64,000 bases of DNA from NCBI GenBank assembly GCA_964551735.1, contig CAZKEF010000026.1, positions 1 through 64,000 on the forward strand. The letters are read 5' to 3'. Below are positions 59,036 through 64,000 of this stretch, piece after piece; the first letter of the stretch is position 1, and each line of letters begins with the position of its first letter. Source of the DNA: DAOUAT01 sp964551735. Its GTDB lineage: Bacteria > Chloroflexota > Anaerolineae > CG2-30-64-16. Below the pieces are notes generated by a model. It was not told the origin of the DNA, made no database searches, and saw only the letters and a program-made list of their open reading frames with translations. The position numbers were made by a program, and so were the translations under genes.

Positions 59036-60046
59036 CTAAAGGCTGATCTTCGGATTCAGATACGTGTACAGCACGTCCACGATCAGGTTTGCGACCACGA
59101 AGGTCAGGGCATAGATCATCACTGCGCCCTGGATCAGCGGGAAGTCCCGCGCAAAGATGGCGCTGACCACCAGGCGGCCCAGTCCCGGCCAACTGAACAC
59201 CGTCTCGACGATCATGTTGCCGCCCAGTAGGACGCCGACCTGCAAGCCCACTACGGTGACGGTGGGGATCAGGGCGTTGCGCAGCGCGTGCACCAGCAGC
59301 ACCCGGCGCTCCGGCGCGCCTTTGGCGCGCGCGAGGGTGACATAATCCGCGCGCAGCGTCTCGATCAGTGAGGAGCGCAGGACGCGCGCGATGATGGCGG
59401 CTACGCCGGCCCCGAGCGTGATGGACGGCAGGATCAGGTGCTTAACGCTGCTGATCAACGCCGCGCGGTTGCCCGTCAGCAGGCTGTCCAGCACGTAGAA
59501 CCCCGTACGCTCCTCAAGCCCGGTGCCGTGGGCGATGCGACCGGAGACCGGCAGCCAGCCCAGCCGCACCGCGAACACCAGGATCAGCAGGATGCCGAGC
59601 CAGAACACAGGCATGGAGATGCCTACGAACGCGCCGGCCATGCTCAGCCGGTCCACCGCCGAATTTTGGCGCACGGCGGAGACGATGCCGATGGGGAACG
59701 CGATCAGCAGCGCCAGCAGCAGCGCGCCCAGCGCCATCTCGATGGTCGCCGGTAGCCGTTCGCCGATCAGCTCGGTTACAGGCCGCTTCTGGACGTAGGA
59801 GTAGCCCAGGTCACCGCGGACCAGGTCTGCCAGGAAGTAACCGAGCTGGATGTGGAGCGGCTCGTCCAGGTGAAACTCGCTGCGGAGCTGCGCCATCTCC
59901 CCTTCGGAGACCGCGCCGCCCTGGCCCATCATGATATCCACCGGATCGCCGGGGGTCAGCCGCATGAAGAGAAACACCAGGACGGCCACCCCCAGCATAA
60001 TGGGAATCGCAGCTAAAAGGCGTTCCAGGATTTTGGTTGCGCGCAT
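59036..60046 (-). CDS. Oligopeptide/nickel ABC transporter permease (OppB/DppB type)
   Basis: A 336-residue permease with six helices. It has the N-terminal MRLTPGDPVDIMMG block, GDLGYSYVQKRPV and an EAA loop YVTLARAKGAPERRVLLVHALRNA (sequence about residues 235-258). The ATG at 60046 has GGAG five bases upstream. It pairs with the OppC-type permease. Confidence 0.94.
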   Translation of the reverse strand: MRATKILERLLAAIPIMLGVAVLVFLFMRLTPGDPVDIMMGQGGAVSEGEMAQLRSEFHLDEPLHIQLGYFLADLVRGDLGYSYVQKRPVTELIGERLPATIEMALGALLLALLIAFPIGIVSAVRQNSAVDRLSMAGAFVGISMPVFWLGILLILVFAVRLGWLPVSGRIAHGTGLEERTGFYVLDSLLTGNRAALISSVKHLILPSITLGAGVAAIIARVLRSSLIETLRADYVTLARAKGAPERRVLLVHALRNALIPTVTVVGLQVGVLLGGNMIVETVFSWPGLGRLVVSAIFARDFPLIQGAVMIYALTFVVANLIVDVLYTYLNPKISL

Positions 60047-60057
60047 GGAGGCTCCAT

Positions 60058-60178
60058 GTACTGCTGCTTACTGCTTACTGCATACTGCGTACTATGTACT
60101 ACGTATTCTGTTAGCGCGCTATGCCGCCCAGTACGCAATACACAGTACGCAATACGCAACACGCAACACGCTCTACTT
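60058..60178. repeat. 7-bp tandem repeats between binding protein and permease genes
   Basis: Left part: CTGCTTA/CTGCGTA-type units (about 60058-60110). Right part: inverted type, ACGCAAT/ACGCAAC units (about 60130-60172). They fill the whole spacer and belong to the same repeat class as 8215-8284. Confidence 0.85.
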
Positions 60179-61849
60179 CACACACACATCATGCAGGTTC
60201 ACGCGACCATCGGCCGCGGGCGTCCAGCCCGTCACGCGGTCACGAGCGGCCTCGATCACTTCGGGCAGCAGCAGGAAGATGGCGGGCGCTTCCTTGTAGA
60301 GGATCTGCTGCGCCTCGTAGTAGACCTGCTGACGCGCGTCTATGTCGGCGGTGGTCTCGCCAGCGACGATCAGCTCGTTCACGCGCGGGTTGTCATAGGT
60401 GGAGAAGTTGCCGCGGCCGTAGGTCTGTCCCTCTACGTAGCCGTGCCACTTCGCCTCCATGTGGCCCACAGGATCGAACGCCGAGTCGCCCCAGTCGCCC
60501 ACATACGCCTGTCGCTCGCCGGCCAGCAGCTTCGGCCGGATCACGCTGTACTCCCAGATGCGTACGCTGGCCTCAATGCCGATGTCGCGTAGCTGCGTCG
60601 CCAGTGCCTCGGCAACCTGGCGGGTGACTTCTTGCGTGTCAATGACGAAGGCGAACGGTTGCCCGTCCTTGTCCAGCGTGCCGTTGCCGTCGCTGTCGCT
60701 CCAGCCGGCCTCTCCCAACAGGGCCAGCGCCTTTTCCGTGTCAAAAGCATACGGTACAAGGCTGGGGTCGGCGTAGTTGTTGTACGGTGACAGCACACCG
60801 GGCAGCACGACCGCTCGGCCGCCGTACAGGGCTTCCACCAGCAGGTCTTTGTCCACCGCGTGATTCAGCGCTTGCCGCACCCGCACATCATCGAAGGGCG
60901 CCAGGTTTACGTTCAGTTCCATCCACATCGGCCGCGTACCGGGCCCGGTCAGCAGTTGGATGCCAGGCGTCTGGGCCAGGGTGTCGGCCAATTCCGCCGG
61001 CACCTCCTGGATGATGTCCACCTCGCCCGCCAGCAGCGCGGCGACCCGGGTGGACGCCTCCGGGATCACGCGGAACACGACCTCGGCCGCGCAGGCCGGG
61101 CCGACCGGCGCCAGGTCGGGCGCGCCGCCGTAGTAGTCATCGAAGCGCGCCATCACGAATTCGTCCATGCCCCGGGCGGAGACGAACTTGAACGGGCCGG
61201 CTCCGATGGGGGCTTTTAGGAAGCCTTCGGTGCCGACCTGCTCCAGGTAGGCCTTGGGCAGAATCTGCTGGTGCACCAGCATCTGGAGCGCAGGCGGCCA
61301 GGCGCCGCTGAAGCGCATGATGACGGTGGCGTCATCCTGCTTTTCCACGGCCAGCAACGGCGCGATCAGGCCCTTACGGGGCGAGGTGTGGGGTTCAGGA
61401 AACTCGATCGCGTTCTCTTTGATCACGCGCTCGAAAGTAAACACGACGTCGTCGGCGGTCAGCGGGCTGCCATCGTGGAATTTGACCCCCTCGCGCAGCT
61501 TGACCTCCAACGTCTGATCGTCCAGCCAGGTGGCGGCAGTGGCGATTTCCATATGCACGCCGCTCGCCGTGTCGCGCGTCACCAGGCCGTCGAACATGTT
61601 GCGGATCACGGTCTCCGATTCGCGGCTGCGATGGTCGGCGGGGTCAATGGATGTTGGGGCCCGCGCCAACGCCACGGTGATCACCTGCCGCGTGGGCGGC
61701 GGCGTTGCGGTGACGATTCTTTCAACGACCACAGGCTCTTGGGCCGGCGCCGAGGCCGGCTGGGAGGCCGGGCTGGCGCAGGCCACCAGGGCGGTAGCCA
61801 ACAGCACCAGCACGAGCAGGGTGCGCGGAAGGATGGATGGATAGTGCAT
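60173..61849 (-). CDS. Extracellular solute-binding lipoprotein (SBP_bac_5, peptide/nickel family)
   Basis: A 558-residue lipoprotein with a lipobox at LVACAS (Cys24) and a short Ala/Pro linker. The SBP_bac_5 domain shows SIDPADHRSRESETVIRNMF, KFHDGSPLTADDVVFTFER and APFDDVRVRQALNHAVDKD. It captures an oligopeptide, glycoside, nickel chelate or opine; which one is unknown. The ATG at 61849 follows AAAGGAG. It is upstream of its permeases and separated from them only by the tandem repeat. Confidence 0.93.
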   Translation of the reverse strand: MHYPSILPRTLLVLVLLATALVACASPASQPASAPAQEPVVVERIVTATPPPTRQVITVALARAPTSIDPADHRSRESETVIRNMFDGLVTRDTASGVHMEIATAATWLDDQTLEVKLREGVKFHDGSPLTADDVVFTFERVIKENAIEFPEPHTSPRKGLIAPLLAVEKQDDATVIMRFSGAWPPALQMLVHQQILPKAYLEQVGTEGFLKAPIGAGPFKFVSARGMDEFVMARFDDYYGGAPDLAPVGPACAAEVVFRVIPEASTRVAALLAGEVDIIQEVPAELADTLAQTPGIQLLTGPGTRPMWMELNVNLAPFDDVRVRQALNHAVDKDLLVEALYGGRAVVLPGVLSPYNNYADPSLVPYAFDTEKALALLGEAGWSDSDGNGTLDKDGQPFAFVIDTQEVTRQVAEALATQLRDIGIEASVRIWEYSVIRPKLLAGERQAYVGDWGDSAFDPVGHMEAKWHGYVEGQTYGRGNFSTYDNPRVNELIVAGETTADIDARQQVYYEAQQILYKEAPAIFLLLPEVIEAARDRVTGWTPAADGRVNLHDVCVK

Positions 61850-61881
61850 GGGTTTGAGTCTCCTTTCGTGATATATCGAAT

Positions 61882-63030
61882 CTAATACCGGAACACCGCG
61901 GCGAGCGGAGCGCCAGCGGGCGTTTGTTCTGGCTCAACCGGGTAGACAGTTCCCCCGTTCAGGATAGTTTGAATAGCAGCCAGATCGAGAAGGTCCTCGT
62001 CGCCGGCCTCAGGGTCCTGGTGGACATGAACTGTTCCTGTGTCCGGGTCGAGACGGCCCCACATCTGAACGCCGACGGCGACAAACAATACATCCACCCG
62101 CCCCTGGTGTGCTGCCGAAACTGCCTCCTGCACGTCGGCGGTGGTTTTGCCTGTGCCGCCCAATTGGCGGTACCGAGCGACCGCCGTCTCTTGGGCTTGC
62201 GTGAAGATGGGCTGCACCAGGGGCCATGCCTTGGCATGCAAGTCTTCGGGGCTCAGCGCCTCGGGATTGCCTGGAATTCCCCTGGCCAGAAGGTGCGGGT
62301 TCGTATTTGCCTGGGTGTATAGCGGGAAGAGATACTCGACGCCTGCCAGCACGATCGGCGATTGCTCGCCTGTCAGCAGGCCGGGTAACTCATCATCTAT
62401 CTTGTGGAACCAGCGCAGAAGCCTGCCTTTGGCCTCATCGCTGATGTCGTGACCATGAAACACGGCCGAGCGACTTCCTGTTGCCCACGAGGTGCCGGTA
62501 TGGAATTGCAGGTGTCTCTCGAAGCGCTCATATTGAAGCGCCTCGGCCAGGCTCGCGGGTAAGTTTTCGGTTTCGATCTCGTCGACTGTATGCCGGGTGC
62601 CTTCTAACAATCTGACTTGACCCTGGCTAAGGGCCAGGATGTAAAAGTGACCGTTGCTGGCAAAGAACGGGAGGAGTGGCTTGAGATGAAAACGCCGGGA
62701 TACCACCACCAGTTCTTCGAACGAGAGGGGAAGGCGATAGGAATGAAACTGCTCAGGTGTGAAGAACACCGACAGGCCGTCGCTCTGGTGGCGCCAGAAG
62801 CCTGGTTCCTGTGCCAGGCGTTGGGCCGGTTTCAGCATCTCCCGCACGTCTGGGGAGCGGAGGCCCTGGCTCAGCAGGCGTTCCTCCGCCTCTCGCAGCA
62901 GATTCCGGAAGCGGATTGGATCCTGCTCGCTGTCTTTGCCGGCCCGGTGAGCAGGCATGAACAGCGACACGTGCCAGCCAGGATCTTTGCCGATGAGGGT
63001 TTTCAATTCGTCGCTTGTGATCATGTCCAT
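61882..63030 (-). CDS. baeRF-like protein (bacterial archaeo-eukaryotic release-factor-like family)
   Basis: A 382-residue protein. The block VSLFMPAHRAGKDSEQDPIRFRNLL near the N-terminus (residues about 21-45), the central YILALSQGQVRLLEGTRH and the C-terminal end AAIQTILNGGTVYPVEPEQ are typical of family 3 of these proteins, proposed to act in translation stress or ribosome rescue. It lacks a clear GGQ catalytic loop in what I can read. The ATG at 63030 overlaps the GpgS stop by ten bases. Confidence 0.75.
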   Translation of the reverse strand: MDMITSDELKTLIGKDPGWHVSLFMPAHRAGKDSEQDPIRFRNLLREAEERLLSQGLRSPDVREMLKPAQRLAQEPGFWRHQSDGLSVFFTPEQFHSYRLPLSFEELVVVSRRFHLKPLLPFFASNGHFYILALSQGQVRLLEGTRHTVDEIETENLPASLAEALQYERFERHLQFHTGTSWATGSRSAVFHGHDISDEAKGRLLRWFHKIDDELPGLLTGEQSPIVLAGVEYLFPLYTQANTNPHLLARGIPGNPEALSPEDLHAKAWPLVQPIFTQAQETAVARYRQLGGTGKTTADVQEAVSAAHQGRVDVLFVAVGVQMWGRLDPDTGTVHVHQDPEAGDEDLLDLAAIQTILNGGTVYPVEPEQTPAGAPLAAVFRY

Positions 63031-64000
63031 GCGTCTTCCTCGCTTCCGCTGCCTCTGGCAGCATATTCGGGGATTTCGATCATCGGCGGCCGCACCTGCT
63101 CCCGCGCTTCCCGCAACTCCAGGTACAGCCGATCGGCATCGGCCCGGACCAGCTTCATAGTTCGGTTGACGTCATCTACCAGGGACAGCCCGTGCCGGCG
63201 TTCCAGCTTGCGCAGGAAGACCTGCAGCGCGGCGTAGGTGGTCTCGGCCAACGACTCGTGCGAACGTTGCACGGGCAGATACCCCTGCAGATCCACCTGG
63301 GCGATGGCGGACAGACCGTAACGCTCGTAGATCTCCAGTAGGAGGGCCGGATGCACCCCCGGGCCTGCGGGGAACGGCAGCCGTTCCAACGCGGCGCGGC
63401 GCCCCGCGCATTGGCCGCCCAGCAGCGGCAGCACGCCGGACAGATCGGGGTAGAGCAGGCTCAACAGCGGCCGCACCGCCAGATCGGCCGCATGTTCGCT
63501 GTCAAATTGCGCTCGGTGCGCGGTGTCTGCCGGCCGCTGGCCGAAGCCTTTCACGTATTGGAGGCGCCCATCGCTGAGCAGCGGGCCCAGCAACCCGCAC
63601 ACAAAACGCGGCTGCATGTGGGTGATGTTGCTGTCCAGCCAGACCACGAGATCGCCGCGCGTCAGGTGAAGGCTCTTCCACAGCGCCTCGCCCTGACCTC
63701 CCAATGCGCCGTACTGCGGCAGGATCTCCTGCTGGATGTAGACGGGCACGCCCAGGTCCGCAGCGATCTCGCGCGTACGGTCGGTGGAGCCATCGTCAAC
63801 GAGCACGATCTCGTCCAACAGCGGCCGCTTGTCGTGCAGCGCCGATTTGACGCTGCGGATGACCTTGCCGATGGTGGCCTCTTCGTTGAGAGCGGGCAGG
63901 GCCAGGCTGATGCTGATCCCACGCTTAGCTTTGAGGGCCAGCAGCTTCTCGACGTCGGCGAACTCCTCGGCCTGGTAGGTGTTTTCGGCCAGCCATTTAT
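63021..64000 (-). CDS. gpgS: Glucosyl-3-phosphoglycerate synthase-like GT81 (partial, 5' end beyond window)
   Basis: GT-A glycosyltransferase making glucosyl-3-phosphoglycerate from an NDP-glucose and 3-phosphoglycerate, the first step to glucosylglycerate and methylglucose lipopolysaccharides. Visible motifs: SLALPALNEEATIGKVI, EIVLVDDGSTD, QGEALWKSLHL, VVWLDSNI, GLLGPLLSDGRLQYVKGF and LSAIAQVDLQGYLPVQRSHE. The DxD-type site reads DSN rather than the DSD I recall for the mycobacterial enzyme. The frame is open through the right edge and the true start lies outside. Mannosyl-phosphoglycerate synthase-like activity cannot be excluded. Confidence 0.85.
   Translation of the reverse strand, partial: KWLAENTYQAEEFADVEKLLALKAKRGISISLALPALNEEATIGKVIRSVKSALHDKRPLLDEIVLVDDGSTDRTREIAADLGVPVYIQQEILPQYGALGGQGEALWKSLHLTRGDLVVWLDSNITHMQPRFVCGLLGPLLSDGRLQYVKGFGQRPADTAHRAQFDSEHAADLAVRPLLSLLYPDLSGVLPLLGGQCAGRRAALERLPFPAGPGVHPALLLEIYERYGLSAIAQVDLQGYLPVQRSHESLAETTYAALQVFLRKLERRHGLSLVDDVNRTMKLVRADADRLYLELREAREQVRPPMIEIPEYAARGSGSEEDAWT

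Overview
The window is GC-rich, gene-dense DNA from a bacterium, most likely a member of the Chloroflexota (Anaerolineae/Caldilineae-like). That placement is inferred from the HoxEFUYH hydrogenase, CoxLMS-type molybdenum hydroxylases, large secreted proteins ending in a 'YLPLVLR'-like motif, and abundant 7-8 bp tandem repeats. No rRNA or marker gene confirms it. A 100-base run of N at 19301-19400 shows this is a scaffold from an assembly.

Layout. (1) 1-10.1 kb, minus strand: an IclR regulator, aspartate carbamoyltransferase, and two sets of xanthine-dehydrogenase-family genes. One set has a fused FAD/[2Fe-2S] subunit. The spacers, and even the coding regions, carry short tandem repeats. (2) 10.2-15.8 kb, minus strand: a complete bidirectional NAD-linked [NiFe] hydrogenase operon, hoxEFUYH plus maturation protease, with a Rex-like and an FNR-like operator upstream. 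(3) 16-30 kb, plus strand: an HtrA protease and three secreted proteins (a beta-helix/DUF11 protein and two metalloproteases) sharing a C-terminal motif. (4) 30-39 kb: HD hydrolase, glucokinase, ClC transporter, a USP-DUF389-SH3b chimera, a small ORF, palindromic repeats and an APC permease fused to two USP domains. (5) 39.3-54.3 kb, minus strand: a roughly 15-kb run that starts with a LacI regulator. It continues with an ABC sugar importer (tandemly duplicated binding protein, a permease with an SH3b-like insert, second permease, ATPase), a GH63 glycosylglycerate hydrolase-like enzyme, MscS, a GH13_18 phosphorylase, a GT4 glycosyltransferase, and three small or unknown genes. (6) 54.4-64 kb: a decayed alcohol dehydrogenase, then a minus-strand run of GpgS (partial), a baeRF-like protein, and an Opp-type peptide/nickel ABC transporter with USP and DUF2179 genes inserted.

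How the parts may work together (inference). GpgS makes the precursor of glucosylglycerate. The GH63 and GH13_18 enzymes are of families that break glucosyl/mannosylglycerate, and the LacI/ABC/GH13_18 layout resembles the E. coli ycj locus. Together with MscS and the USP proteins this suggests compatible-solute synthesis, uptake and recycling under osmotic change. The Hox hydrogenase would balance NAD(H) under Rex control.

The most unusual items are the tandem-duplicated binding protein with its SH3b-bearing permease, the repeat-derived insertions at equivalent sites of two paralogous hydroxylases, and the shared C-terminal motif, whose third terminal copy sits just past a frameshift.
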